NCBI RefSeq assembly: GCF_040518285.1
Contig: NZ_CP155449.1
Span: 744,001 to 808,000 of the forward strand
Source: Knoellia sp. S7-12
GTDB lineage: Bacteria; Actinomycetota; Actinomycetes; Actinomycetales; Dermatophilaceae
Length of the DNA: 64,000 bases
Direction of reading: 5' to 3'
Part shown: piece after piece, positions 26,071-34,682 of the stretch
Layout: each line of letters opens with the position of its first letter
Numbering within the stretch: position 1 is the first letter of the stretch
Made by a program: the position numbers and the translations under genes
Notes under the pieces: model-generated
What the model was told of the DNA's origin: nothing
Database searches by the model: none
What the model saw: the letters and a program-made list of their open reading frames with translations, nothing else

Positions 26071-26871
26071 TCAGTGAAGGATGGCGATCGGCCGCAGGGG
26101 GGAGCCGGTGGCGCCGACGAGCCGCAGAGGAGCGGCCACGAGGGTGAACGCCTTCGTCCCCGCGCGGGCGAGCTGCTCGAGGTCGAGCATCTCCAGGATG
26201 GGGATGCCGTTCTCCACGAGGAGGATCCGGTGTCCCGGCAGGCGGGCGTGCCCGGCACCCCCCGGGATGTGCTCGAACGCGGTCGTGTCCGAGCCGACGA
26301 CGCACGGCCGGTGCGAGGCCAGCCAGGCCACGCCCTCCTCGTCCGGCCCTGGTACCCCGCCATCGTGGTCGAGGAAGGCTGCGGGGGCGTCCCACAGCTG
26401 CGCCCAGCCGGTACGAACGAGCAGGCCCGCGCCCGGGGCTGGTCGACGGTCGCCGAGCGCCTGGGACAGCTCGGCGACCGTGACGGCATGGCCGGGGGCG
26501 AGCCGGTCGACCCCGAGGACGGCCGGCACGTCGAGCAGGTAGCCCGTCGTGACGATGGGGTCGACCGTGTGGACCCCGTGGTCGAGGAAGCGCCCGCCGG
26601 CCTGGGCCTGGGCGGCCGAGACACGGCCGTGCAGCAGACCGTCGTGGCTGATGTGCGCAAGGGCGTCGAGGTGCGTGGCGGTGTGTGTCCCCATCACAAG
26701 CAGGTCGTTGGCGCCCGACGTGCCGTCGACCCGTACGGCGTCACCGTGACGGCGGAGTAAGGAGTGACGGTAGCCCGGGTGGTTCGGTGACGTGGGGACG
26801 CCCGGATGCACCGGCTGTGCCAGGTCGACCACCGTCACGACCGCCCCGTCGGCGGTCCGCCCTGTACTCAT
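26071..26871 (-). CDS. cyclase-family hydrolase (kynurenine-formamidase-like)
   Basis: A 266-residue member of the cyclase/KynB fold. The metal-binding motif HTATHLDALAH sits near residue 65, with a LLVRTGWAQLWD strand and the SDTTAFEHIPG segment downstream. Relatives hydrolyse formamides, isatin or cyclic esters; in this operon it could open a lactone or cyclic anhydride-like intermediate. The start overlaps the CitE-like stop (ATGA). A longer frame to 27006 lies within the upstream gene and is discounted. Confidence 0.85.
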   Translation of the reverse strand: MSTGRTADGAVVTVVDLAQPVHPGVPTSPNHPGYRHSLLRRHGDAVRVDGTSGANDLLVMGTHTATHLDALAHISHDGLLHGRVSAAQAQAGGRFLDHGVHTVDPIVTTGYLLDVPAVLGVDRLAPGHAVTVAELSQALGDRRPAPGAGLLVRTGWAQLWDAPAAFLDHDGGVPGPDEEGVAWLASHRPCVVGSDTTAFEHIPGGAGHARLPGHRILLVENGIPILEMLDLEQLARAGTKAFTLVAAPLRLVGATGSPLRPIAILH

Positions 26872-27743
26872 GCGTGCGCCCGCTTCCTGATGTGTTCCGC
26901 GAGGCGCAGGATCGCCGGGTCCACGAAGCTTCCGTCGGCCAGCGTCGCAGCGGCAGAGCCTGCGGCGTCCATGGCGGCCGCCTTGTCCAGCACGTCCGTG
27001 GCCCACGTGACCTCGTCCGTGCTCGGCGCGAACGCCTCACGGACCACGGGGACCTGACGCGGGTGAATGACCGATCGCCCGTAGAAGCCGAGCTCCCTCA
27101 GGACGTCACACGACCGACGAAGCCCGTCGAGGTCGGTGACACTGGGGTGGACGCTGCCCACGGGCGATGGCAGCCCCGCAGCGCGCGCAGCCTGCACGAT
27201 GGTGAGGCGGGAGAGCAGCAGCCCGGTGTCGCTCGCCCCACGGGGAAGGCTCAAGTCAGCGCGAAGGTCGCTCTCTCCCAACGTGATCGAGTGCACCCCA
27301 AAGGCGTCGGCGATCTCTTGTGCCTTCGAGAGGCCACGCGCCGACTCGATGAGGGGGACGAGGTGTGGCGCGTCGCGGAAGCGTCGGGTCTGGGCAAACG
27401 CGGCGTCGACCTCCGCGGCCGACTCCACCTTGGGGAGGCGGATGCCGTGGACGGTGCCGGCGCGAAGCAGCGGCCCGACGGCAGCGAGGTCGGCCGCGAA
27501 GTCTGGCGAGTCGACCCTGTTGACGCGCACGACGATAGGAAGGGTCTTCAACAACCCTGCCGGGAACCCGGAGTCGGCTCCGAAGGTTGGGCCCAGGGCA
27601 GCCCGGGCACGGGGCCGTGACGAAGGATGCACCGCGTCCTCGAGGTCCACGACGATGCCGTCGGCAGAGCGTGCCGCTTTGGTCAGCAGCTCCGGGAGAC
27701 GATCCGCGGGAACGTACAGCCAGGTGGCAACGTCGTCACGCAC
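26868..27743 (-). CDS. CitE-like HpcH/HpaI-family CoA-ester lyase
   Basis: A 291-residue TIM-barrel protein resembling the citrate-lyase beta subunit and the citramalyl-CoA, malyl-CoA and beta-methylmalyl-CoA lyases. LYVPADR opens the barrel, DGIVVDLEDAV carries the acidic active-site residues, RVNRVDSPDF holds the catalytic Arg, and PLIESARGL the metal-binding Glu. It would cleave a hydroxyacyl-CoA to a short acyl-CoA and an oxoacid, or condense them. It starts with GTG directly after the CoA-transferase stop, consistent with activation by one and cleavage by the other. Confidence 0.87.
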   Translation of the reverse strand: MRDDVATWLYVPADRLPELLTKAARSADGIVVDLEDAVHPSSRPRARAALGPTFGADSGFPAGLLKTLPIVVRVNRVDSPDFAADLAAVGPLLRAGTVHGIRLPKVESAAEVDAAFAQTRRFRDAPHLVPLIESARGLSKAQEIADAFGVHSITLGESDLRADLSLPRGASDTGLLLSRLTIVQAARAAGLPSPVGSVHPSVTDLDGLRRSCDVLRELGFYGRSVIHPRQVPVVREAFAPSTDEVTWATDVLDKAAAMDAAGSAAATLADGSFVDPAILRLAEHIRKRAHA

Positions 27744-29012
27744 TCAGATCACTCCTCCGGCTCGGAGCCGCGCCTGCCGGTCTGGGTCGATGCCCAGCTC
27801 GGTCAGGACCCTTTCCGTATCGGCCCCGTGAGAGCGTCCCGTGTGTCGGATCGCGCCCGGGGACTCGGACATGCGGAAGAGCACGTTAGGCATGCGGACC
27901 GGACCCAAATCAGCGTCCTCCACCGTGGCGATGGCGCCGATCGCGGCATACTGCGGGTCGGCGACGACACCGGCGACGTCGTACACCACTGCGAGCGCGG
28001 CCTGTGCTTTCGAGAACTCCTCCACGACCTCGGACGTCGGCCGCTCGGCGATCCACGAGCCGACCGCCTCGTCAAGCTCGTCAGCATGCTGAGCCCGCTG
28101 GAAGCCGTCGTGAAACCACTCCTCCTGCACGAGCTCGGGTCGGCCGACGAGCGTCATCACCCGCTCCGCGATCGAGTGCGCGCTGGTCGAGATCGCGACC
28201 CAGTCGCCGTCACCGGTGCGATAGGTGTTGCGGGGGGCGTTGTTCTCGGACCGGTTCCCGCGGCGCTGGGCAACGATGCCGAGCTGGTCGTACACCGTTA
28301 CCTGCGAGCCGAGCATGGCCAGAATCGGCTCGATGATGGCAAGATCGATGACTTGTCCCTCACCCGTGCGCTCGCGGCGGTGCAGGGCGGTCAGCGTCGC
28401 GATGGCAGCGGCCAGGCCACTGATGTTGTCGGCGAGTGCCAGCGGGGGCAGGGTGGGCGGCCCGTCCGGTTGTCCCGTGGAGTGGGCGAACCCACTCATG
28501 GCCTCCGCGATCGTGCCGAAAGCCGGCTCGTTCCTCCGGGGACCGGTCTGCCCGAAACCGGTAACCCGGGTGAGGATGAGCCGGGGGTTCACCTCCCGCA
28601 GCCGGTCGTACCCGAGGTTCCACCGCTCCAGCGTGCCGGGGCGGAAATTCTCGATGACCACGTCCGCGGTGCGGACCAGGTCAAGGAAGATCTCCTGGCC
28701 CTCCTCGTTCGACAGGTCCAAGGTGATGGCCCTCTTGTTGCGGCCTAGGATCTTCCACCACAAACCAACGCCGTTCTTGCTCTGCCCATGGGTGCGGGCG
28801 GGGTCCGGCTTGCGGGGGTGCTCGATCTTGATGACGTCCGCTCCGAAGTCGGCGAGGACGGTGGCAGCCGAGGGTCCGGCGAACAGCGTGGCGACGTCGA
28901 GGATCCGGAGGTCGCCGAGAGCCGAGGCCGGCCCCGAACCGGAGACCGCCGGACCGGTGGTGACGCCGCCTGCGGACGTCGTCGGCGCGGGCGCCCGCGG
29001 GGTCGTTGACAT
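27744..29012 (-). CDS. CaiB/BaiF-family (class III) CoA-transferase
   Basis: A 422-residue class III CoA-transferase. LRILDVATLFAGPSAATVLADFGADVIKIE is the family N-terminus, and the catalytic Asp is expected in LADNISGLAAA. It moves CoA from a donor such as succinyl-CoA to a carboxylic acid. About 30 Pro/Thr-rich residues precede the fold. It is the first gene of the leftward operon, divergent from the ThDP-enzyme operon with about 200 bases between them. A second, distinct CaiB protein is encoded at 34679-35947; two different CaiB subunits form one enzyme in some pathways. Confidence 0.9.
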   Translation of the reverse strand: MSTTPRAPAPTTSAGGVTTGPAVSGSGPASALGDLRILDVATLFAGPSAATVLADFGADVIKIEHPRKPDPARTHGQSKNGVGLWWKILGRNKRAITLDLSNEEGQEIFLDLVRTADVVIENFRPGTLERWNLGYDRLREVNPRLILTRVTGFGQTGPRRNEPAFGTIAEAMSGFAHSTGQPDGPPTLPPLALADNISGLAAAIATLTALHRRERTGEGQVIDLAIIEPILAMLGSQVTVYDQLGIVAQRRGNRSENNAPRNTYRTGDGDWVAISTSAHSIAERVMTLVGRPELVQEEWFHDGFQRAQHADELDEAVGSWIAERPTSEVVEEFSKAQAALAVVYDVAGVVADPQYAAIGAIATVEDADLGPVRMPNVLFRMSESPGAIRHTGRSHGADTERVLTELGIDPDRQARLRAGGVI

Positions 29013-29218
29013 GTCTTCTCCTTCTGGGTCGGGACCTCTCGACCGTAGGAGGGGCCGGGGGCTGCAGAAGGGGAGACATCACTGGGTGAGAGGAACGATG
29101 GTGCCCTGACGGAGTCTTCCGCTGGGTGCGACAAGGCCTGTCACCGACCGTCCGCTCCTCCAACCATGGCAGAGGCCGAGTGCGTCCTGCACCGGTCCTC
29201 AGGCGAGAGGAGCAGGTC
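29013..29218. other. divergent intergenic region between two CoA-ester operons
   Basis: These 206 bases should hold the promoters of both operons. GAGAGGAGCAG before 29219 is the ribosome site of the rightward gene. I could not assign a convincing -35/-10 pair or operator. Confidence 0.4.
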
Positions 29219-30802
29219 GTGCGCACCGTGCGGGATGCAGCATTCGAGGTCCTGCGGCAACAAGGGCTGACGCGGATCTTCGCGAACCCCGGTTCGACTG
29301 AGGTCGCCCTGCTGGCCGACCTGCCTGACGACCTCGACTTCGTCCTGGGGCTGCACGAGGGCTCCGTCGTCGGGATGGCCTCCGGTTACGCTCTGGCGAC
29401 GGGGTCACCGGCGCTTGTCCTGCTGCACACGACGGCCGGGTTCGGCAACGCGGTCGGAGCGATCGCGACGGCCAGGACCAACAAGGCCCCCCTCGTCATC
29501 CTCGTCGGCCAGCAGGACCGCCGTCATGTCGCCTCAGAACCCTTCCTCGCGGGCCACCTCGACGGACTGGCCGGCGCCTATGCCGTCTCGAGCCGGCAGC
29601 CGGCCCGAGCGGCTGACGTACCGGCGGCCATTGCGCGTGCAGCCCACGAGGCCGCCCTCCACCGTGGTCCGGCCGTGGTTGTCGTCCCCATGAGCGACTG
29701 GGCGGAGTCAGCCGACGACACCATCGCGGTGCCTGCCCCCGTGCGCCTTCGTGTTTGTCGTGGCGTCGATGAGGAGGTTGGCGCGGAGCTGGCCGCTGTC
29801 CTCGACGGCGCCAGCAACCCGGTCCTTGTCGTTGGTCCTGGCGCTGACTCTGCTGACGGCTGGGCCGGCCTGGGTGCCCTCGCTGACCGGCTCGACTGCC
29901 CCGTGTGGCAGGAGGCGCACGGGTCGCAGGCGGGCTTCCCCCAGGACTCATCACGGTTCCGTGGCCACCTGCCGGCGGGTCGTGCGGCGCTGCGCGACGC
30001 GCTGGCGCCTCACGACGTCGTCCTCGTCGCCGGTGGTCCGGCTTTCCGCCAGGGGACATGGGAGCAAGGACACTTTGTTACGGCGGGCACCACGGTCCTG
30101 GTCGTCACGGCGGACCCGGAGGAAGCGACCTACAGCGCGGCCCACCTCGCCGTAGTCGGCGACGTGGCGCGAGTCATGACGGATCTGGCAGAGCGGGTGG
30201 CACCCCGACACGCGCCTGAGGCACAGCCGCCCCGTTCACGCATGGTGCTGCCCCCACAGGGCAGCCTGCGTGCCGAGCACGTTTTCGCCGCTCTGGCCGA
30301 CCGGCTACCCGAGGAAGCGACCGTCTTCGAGGAGAGCCCGTCCAGCCGTCGCCTCTTGCTCGATCTGATGCCCACCCGCCGACCCTTCGGCTTTGTCACC
30401 GTGGCACAGGGCGGGCTGGGGTTCGCGCTGCCGGCGAGCATCGGCGTGCGGATGGCCCGCCCGAACCGCCCCGTCGTCGCGCTGCTGGGCGACGGCGCGT
30501 CGCTCTACAACATCCAGGGACTGTGGAGCGCCCAGCACTACCGGGTCGGGGCGCTGTTCGTCGTCCTATCCAACGGTGGGTATGCCGTGATGGACCGGCT
30601 GGCTGCCGGCCACGGCGGCAAGCCGCCGTGGCCGGCATTTACCGAGGTGAGCGTGTCGACGATCGCAGCCGGGTTCGGTTGTGCAACCAGCCGCGTAACG
30701 ACCCACGACGAGCTGACCGACCAGCTCGATCGCATCCTTCCGACCCTCGGAGAGCGCACCGAGCCGCTCCTGCTCGAGGTCGTCGTGGAGGCCACAGCCT
30801 GA
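29219..30802 (+). CDS. benzoylformate-decarboxylase-like ThDP enzyme
   Basis: A 527-residue ThDP-dependent 2-oxoacid decarboxylase, nearly the length of P. putida MdlC (528). Conserved with MdlC are NPGSTE (Ser26 region), HEGSVVGMA with the activating Glu47, LHTTAGFGNA with His70, and the ThDP/Mg motif GDGASLYNIQGLW. The segment PTRHPCFRG of MdlC, bearing active-site His281, reads PQDSSRFRG here, so that His is Ser and the preferred substrate may differ from benzoylformate. GTG 29219 matches the family N-terminus; the upstream extension to 29126 is not protein-like. Product: an aldehyde, plausibly used by the aldehyde dehydrogenase of the same operon. Confidence 0.82.
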   Translation: MRTVRDAAFEVLRQQGLTRIFANPGSTEVALLADLPDDLDFVLGLHEGSVVGMASGYALATGSPALVLLHTTAGFGNAVGAIATARTNKAPLVILVGQQDRRHVASEPFLAGHLDGLAGAYAVSSRQPARAADVPAAIARAAHEAALHRGPAVVVVPMSDWAESADDTIAVPAPVRLRVCRGVDEEVGAELAAVLDGASNPVLVVGPGADSADGWAGLGALADRLDCPVWQEAHGSQAGFPQDSSRFRGHLPAGRAALRDALAPHDVVLVAGGPAFRQGTWEQGHFVTAGTTVLVVTADPEEATYSAAHLAVVGDVARVMTDLAERVAPRHAPEAQPPRSRMVLPPQGSLRAEHVFAALADRLPEEATVFEESPSSRRLLLDLMPTRRPFGFVTVAQGGLGFALPASIGVRMARPNRPVVALLGDGASLYNIQGLWSAQHYRVGALFVVLSNGGYAVMDRLAAGHGGKPPWPAFTEVSVSTIAAGFGCATSRVTTHDELTDQLDRILPTLGERTEPLLLEVVVEATA

Positions 30803-30855
30803 TCACGCGGGTGCCCGCACTCCGCGCCACCCCATGAACCACGAAGGAGGCCATT

Positions 30856-32040
30856 ATGGCCCAGGACTGGCTCGCCGAGGACTTCCTTACGGAGGACCAA
30901 GAGGCGTTGCGCGACACCGTCTCTGACATCGCCAAGAAGTACGACATGCAGTACTGGATCGACGTCGAGGAGGCCGGCCGCTACCCCGCCGAGTGGGTCA
31001 AGGAACTCACCGACGGAGGGTGGCTCTCGCTGCTCATCCCCGAGGAGTACGGCGGCGGGGGTGGCACCATCCCGGACGCGGCCCTCTTCCTCGAAACCCT
31101 CAACCGCTGGGGCGGCAACGCCGGCGCGATCCACGCGCAGATGTACCAGATGGGCGCCATCCTGCGACACGGAAGTGACGAGCAGAAGCGGCAGTGGCTG
31201 CCGCAGATCGCGAACGACGGTCTGCGCCTGCAGTCGTTCGGGATCACGGAGCCCGACGCCGGCACCGACACGACCCGTATCCGAACCTTCGCGGCGCGTG
31301 AGGGCGACGAGTACGTCGTCAATGGTGGCAAGATCTACACGTCGCGATTCCACCAGACCGACCTCATGCTCCTGCTCGTGCGGACGGAGAAGTACGAGGA
31401 CGTGGAAAAGAAGACCGACGGCATGACCGTTCTGCTGGTCGACGTGCGAGAGGCCAAGGAGAACGGCCAGATCGAGTACCGGCCGATCAAGGTCATGTCC
31501 GGTCACCACACGAACCAGCTGTCGATCACCAACCTTCGCGTTCCCGTCGAGAACCGGATCGGCGAGGAGGGTAAGGGCTTCAAGGTCATCCTGTCGGGAA
31601 TGAACGCGGAGCGCCTCCTCGTGTCGAGTGAGTACATCGGGTCGGGCTTGTACTTCATGGACCGCGCCGTGCAGTACGCCAAGGAGCGTGAGGTGTTCGG
31701 TCGCCCGATCGGGATGAACCAGGGCATCCAGTTCCCGCTCGCCACTGCCTTCACCGAGCTGCGCGCGGCGAGCCTCATGCGCTGGCACGCGGCAGAGGTG
31801 TTCCAGGCGGGAAGCCGCGACGGCTTCTACGCCAACACCGCGAAACTGCTGTCCTCCAAAGCGTTGTGGAACGCCGCGAACGCCGCCATGGACACGTTCG
31901 GAGGTGCCGGTCTCGCCTCCGAATACGGTATCGAGCAGAAGTTCCGGGCGGCGCGTGGTCCGATGATCGCCCCGATCTCGACCAATCTTGTTCTCGCAGG
32001 CATCGCGCACCGCGACCTGGGCATGCCGAAGAGTTTCTGA
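30856..32040 (+). CDS. acyl-CoA dehydrogenase (isovaleryl/long-chain-type active site)
   Basis: A 394-residue FAD acyl-CoA dehydrogenase with the full fold (SFGITEPDAGTDTT, FGRPIGMNQGIQF, DTFGGAGLA). The usual catalytic Glu of the C-terminal YEGT motif is absent (MIAPISTN instead). Glu252 in MNAERLL falls where isovaleryl-CoA dehydrogenase has its base, suggesting a branched or bulky substrate. AAGGAGG precedes the ATG. It is followed 3 bases later by an MmgE/PrpD gene. Electrons would go to ETF. Confidence 0.88.
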   Translation: MAQDWLAEDFLTEDQEALRDTVSDIAKKYDMQYWIDVEEAGRYPAEWVKELTDGGWLSLLIPEEYGGGGGTIPDAALFLETLNRWGGNAGAIHAQMYQMGAILRHGSDEQKRQWLPQIANDGLRLQSFGITEPDAGTDTTRIRTFAAREGDEYVVNGGKIYTSRFHQTDLMLLLVRTEKYEDVEKKTDGMTVLLVDVREAKENGQIEYRPIKVMSGHHTNQLSITNLRVPVENRIGEEGKGFKVILSGMNAERLLVSSEYIGSGLYFMDRAVQYAKEREVFGRPIGMNQGIQFPLATAFTELRAASLMRWHAAEVFQAGSRDGFYANTAKLLSSKALWNAANAAMDTFGGAGLASEYGIEQKFRAARGPMIAPISTNLVLAGIAHRDLGMPKSF

Positions 32041-32043
32041 GCC

Positions 32044-33522
32044 ATGACGACCACGCCCAGCCCTGCTGCGGGACCCTTAACCGCGGCTCGTGGCAGCCGC
32101 CCGGACGGGCCACCCGCTGCAGTCGGCAGCGGAGCGACGTACGACATTGCGGCCTTCGCCGCGGGCGCCGTGGCGCGCAGGGCCGGAGCCGATCAGGCCG
32201 ACGCGGTGCTTACGGCCCTCGTGGACACGGTTGCGGTCACGGTTGCCGGGATGAGCACGCCCGCGGTGCGGATCCTCCTCGAGGTGCTCGAGGCGGAGCC
32301 GGCACCGGGGGACTGTCGGCTCTGGGGGTCGGCTCTGGCGGTCGGCCCCTCGGCCGCGGCCTTGATCAACGGTACGGCGGCCCACGCCCTGGACTGGGAT
32401 GACGCGTCCCCGACCATGCCGATGCACCCCGCCGCGGTGCTGCTTCCCGCCCTCGTGGCGCAGGCGGCCCGGACGGGTGCGACGACAGATTCCTTCGTCT
32501 CGGCATACGCGGTGGGCTCGGCGGTCTTCCGTGCGGTGTCGGAGGTGCTGCCGCTCGAGGTCCACTACGGCAGGGGGTGGCACAACACCTCGACGACGGG
32601 GCGCCTCGCGGCGACGGCGGCCCTGGCCGCCTTGACCGGGCTTGGCCTCGAGGAGACGCGTCACGCATTGGGCGTGGCCGCCTCCATGGCCTCGGGGAGC
32701 CTCGCGAACTTCGGCACGATGACCAAGCCCCTGCATGCGGGCCTGGCAGCACGTGACGCCGTCACTGCGGTGGCTCTGGCGCAGCGGGGGTTCACCTCCC
32801 GTCACACCCAGTTGGAGGCAACCGGAGGGTTCTTCGCTCTCTTCGGTGACACCGACGACGTCCGGCTGCGCGAGCTGCCAGAGCGCCTGCGACGCTGGGA
32901 AAGCACGTGGCGAGACGACTGGGTGATCAAGCGCTACCCATCGTGCTACGCCACGCACCGGGCCATCGATGCGGTTCTCGACCTGCGAACGAGCGTCCAC
33001 CCCGAGGCGGTGTCCTCCGTTGAGGTCACCGTGCACGCGGGCGGGTTGAGGCCCTTACTGGCGCACCTGCCCAGCACCGGCTTGGAGGGCAAGTTCAGCC
33101 TCCCGTACACGGTGGCTCGAGCCGTGCGCTCTGGACACGTGCGACTGACCGACTTCACCGACGAGGCCGTACTCGACCCGGCTCTGCGCCCGCTGGTCGA
33201 GGGCGTCGTGGTCCGAGAGGGGCCCGATCCCGACGTGCAGGGCTCGACGGAGCCGTTCACGGTGGTGACGATCCACACGAACGACGACCAGGTCCACACG
33301 CGGCGCGTCGATGTAAGTCGCGGCGACGCGCGTAACCCGATGAGCACCACCGAGCTGATGGACAAGGCCGTCGAGGCCTTCGAGTTCGTGGGGTGGGCCC
33401 CGGCACCGACCCACGACCTGCTGGCCGGGCTCGCGTCACTCTGGGCCGGCGGCGACCTCGGTGGCCTGCAGGACGTCCTTGCTGGTGAGGGCGCGACGGG
33501 GGTACGGAGGGGGCTGGCATGA
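32044..33522 (+). CDS. MmgE/PrpD-family protein, second copy
   Basis: A 492-residue MmgE/PrpD protein, divergent from the one at 24621. ALINGTAAHALDWDDASPTMPMHPAAVLLPAL and KPLHAGLAARDAV are family landmarks; the WHNTSTTGRLAATAALAAL segment replaces the HATS motif. About 25 disordered N-terminal residues precede the fold. It may dehydrate or decarboxylate a polycarboxylate; two copies in one cluster suggest two related but different substrates. Its stop overlaps the next ATG (ATGA). Confidence 0.85.
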   Translation: MTTTPSPAAGPLTAARGSRPDGPPAAVGSGATYDIAAFAAGAVARRAGADQADAVLTALVDTVAVTVAGMSTPAVRILLEVLEAEPAPGDCRLWGSALAVGPSAAALINGTAAHALDWDDASPTMPMHPAAVLLPALVAQAARTGATTDSFVSAYAVGSAVFRAVSEVLPLEVHYGRGWHNTSTTGRLAATAALAALTGLGLEETRHALGVAASMASGSLANFGTMTKPLHAGLAARDAVTAVALAQRGFTSRHTQLEATGGFFALFGDTDDVRLRELPERLRRWESTWRDDWVIKRYPSCYATHRAIDAVLDLRTSVHPEAVSSVEVTVHAGGLRPLLAHLPSTGLEGKFSLPYTVARAVRSGHVRLTDFTDEAVLDPALRPLVEGVVVREGPDPDVQGSTEPFTVVTIHTNDDQVHTRRVDVSRGDARNPMSTTELMDKAVEAFEFVGWAPAPTHDLLAGLASLWAGGDLGGLQDVLAGEGATGVRRGLA

Positions 33523-34682
33523 GCGGATTCCCGACGGTGGAGATCATCGAGGAGGGCATGCGCGAGGGCATGCAGATAGAGAGCGCCGAAATCCCGGTGG
33601 CGGCCAAGATCCGGCTGCTCGACGCGCTCTCCCGGACCGGTCTCCGCACGATCCAGGTGGGGTCCTTCGTCAGTCCCCGGTGGGTTCCGCAAATGGAACA
33701 CATCGAGCAGGTCGTCCAAGGCTTCACGCCGATGCCCGGGGTCCGCTACACCGCGCTCGCCCTAAACCAGAAGGGCGCCGAGCGCCGTGCCGAACACGTG
33801 CCGCCGCTCGCGCCGCAGGAGGCCACCTCGCGCACGACGGTCCACCTGTGTGACGTCTTCGTCCAACGCAACACTGCCCGCACCCAGGCCGAGGAGATTG
33901 CCGCCGTGCCACGCACCGTGGAGGCCGCGCTGGCGCGTGGGGTGACTGAGGCCGTCGTCGCCATTAACGCTGCGTGGGGTTCGAACTGGCTCGGTCGGTT
34001 CAGCCTGGAAAGGCGCAACGAGCTGATCGGCCTCCAGATGCAGGCATGGCAGGATTGTGGCGTCACGCCACGCACTGTCTGGCTCGGCGACCCGATGAGT
34101 TGGAACACTCCGGGTGCCGTTGAGGAGCAGCTCCGCTGCATCCGGGGGGAGTGGCCGGAGGTTAAGACCTTCCACCTGCACCTGCACGACGGACGGGGTA
34201 GCGCCCTGACCTCGGCCTACGTCGCTCTGCGTGCCCTCGACCGAGAGCACACTCTGGTGCTGGACTCCTCCATCGGGGGAATGGGCGGGTGCCCTTACTG
34301 CGGCAACGGCCGCGCAACGAAGATGATCCCGACCGAGGACCTCGTCGACATGCTTGAGTCGGAGGGAATCGACACCGGCATCGACCTGGCGAGGCTGATC
34401 GAGGCTGCCCACCTGGCCGAGGAGGTCGTCGGACATCCGCTCTACGGCAAGGTCAGCAAAGCCGGACCGCGCCCGACGGGGGACGCCTTGTACGCGATGG
34501 ACATGCCGCTGGTTGAAACCGAGGAGCAGGCCCAGCACTTCCGAATCGGGCCGTCGGTGTATGCCGGGTGCCCGAGTCCATGGCGCAGCCCGATCACCTC
34601 CCCGGCCCGGGACGAGGCCGAACGCGCTTTGTTGCACAGCGGCACGGCGCCGCGAGAGCCCCAGCATCAGGACAAGTCATGA
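33519..34682 (+). CDS. HMG-CoA-lyase-like (pyruvate carboxyltransferase-domain) enzyme
   Basis: A 387-residue TIM-barrel protein of the HMG-CoA lyase/isopropylmalate synthase superfamily. The entrance motif is EEGMREGMQ, so the metal-binding Asp of the RDG motif is Glu here. FHLHLHDGRG supplies the metal-binding histidines, and GMGGCPYCGNGRATKMIPTEDLV is the signature loop with Cys. It is expected to cleave a 3-hydroxy-3-alkyl acyl-CoA or perform a related retro-aldol/Claisen step. The C-terminal 50 residues (SVYAGCPSPWRSPITS) are unusual for HMG-CoA lyase. Coupled to the CoA-transferase by ATGA. Confidence 0.8.
   Translation: MSGFPTVEIIEEGMREGMQIESAEIPVAAKIRLLDALSRTGLRTIQVGSFVSPRWVPQMEHIEQVVQGFTPMPGVRYTALALNQKGAERRAEHVPPLAPQEATSRTTVHLCDVFVQRNTARTQAEEIAAVPRTVEAALARGVTEAVVAINAAWGSNWLGRFSLERRNELIGLQMQAWQDCGVTPRTVWLGDPMSWNTPGAVEEQLRCIRGEWPEVKTFHLHLHDGRGSALTSAYVALRALDREHTLVLDSSIGGMGGCPYCGNGRATKMIPTEDLVDMLESEGIDTGIDLARLIEAAHLAEEVVGHPLYGKVSKAGPRPTGDALYAMDMPLVETEEQAQHFRIGPSVYAGCPSPWRSPITSPARDEAERALLHSGTAPREPQHQDKS

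Noticed and set aside
26031..26660. N-terminal extension of the MmgE/PrpD frame
   Set aside because: It reads through the cyclase gene in another frame; ATG 26030 has a good ribosome site and family-like start.
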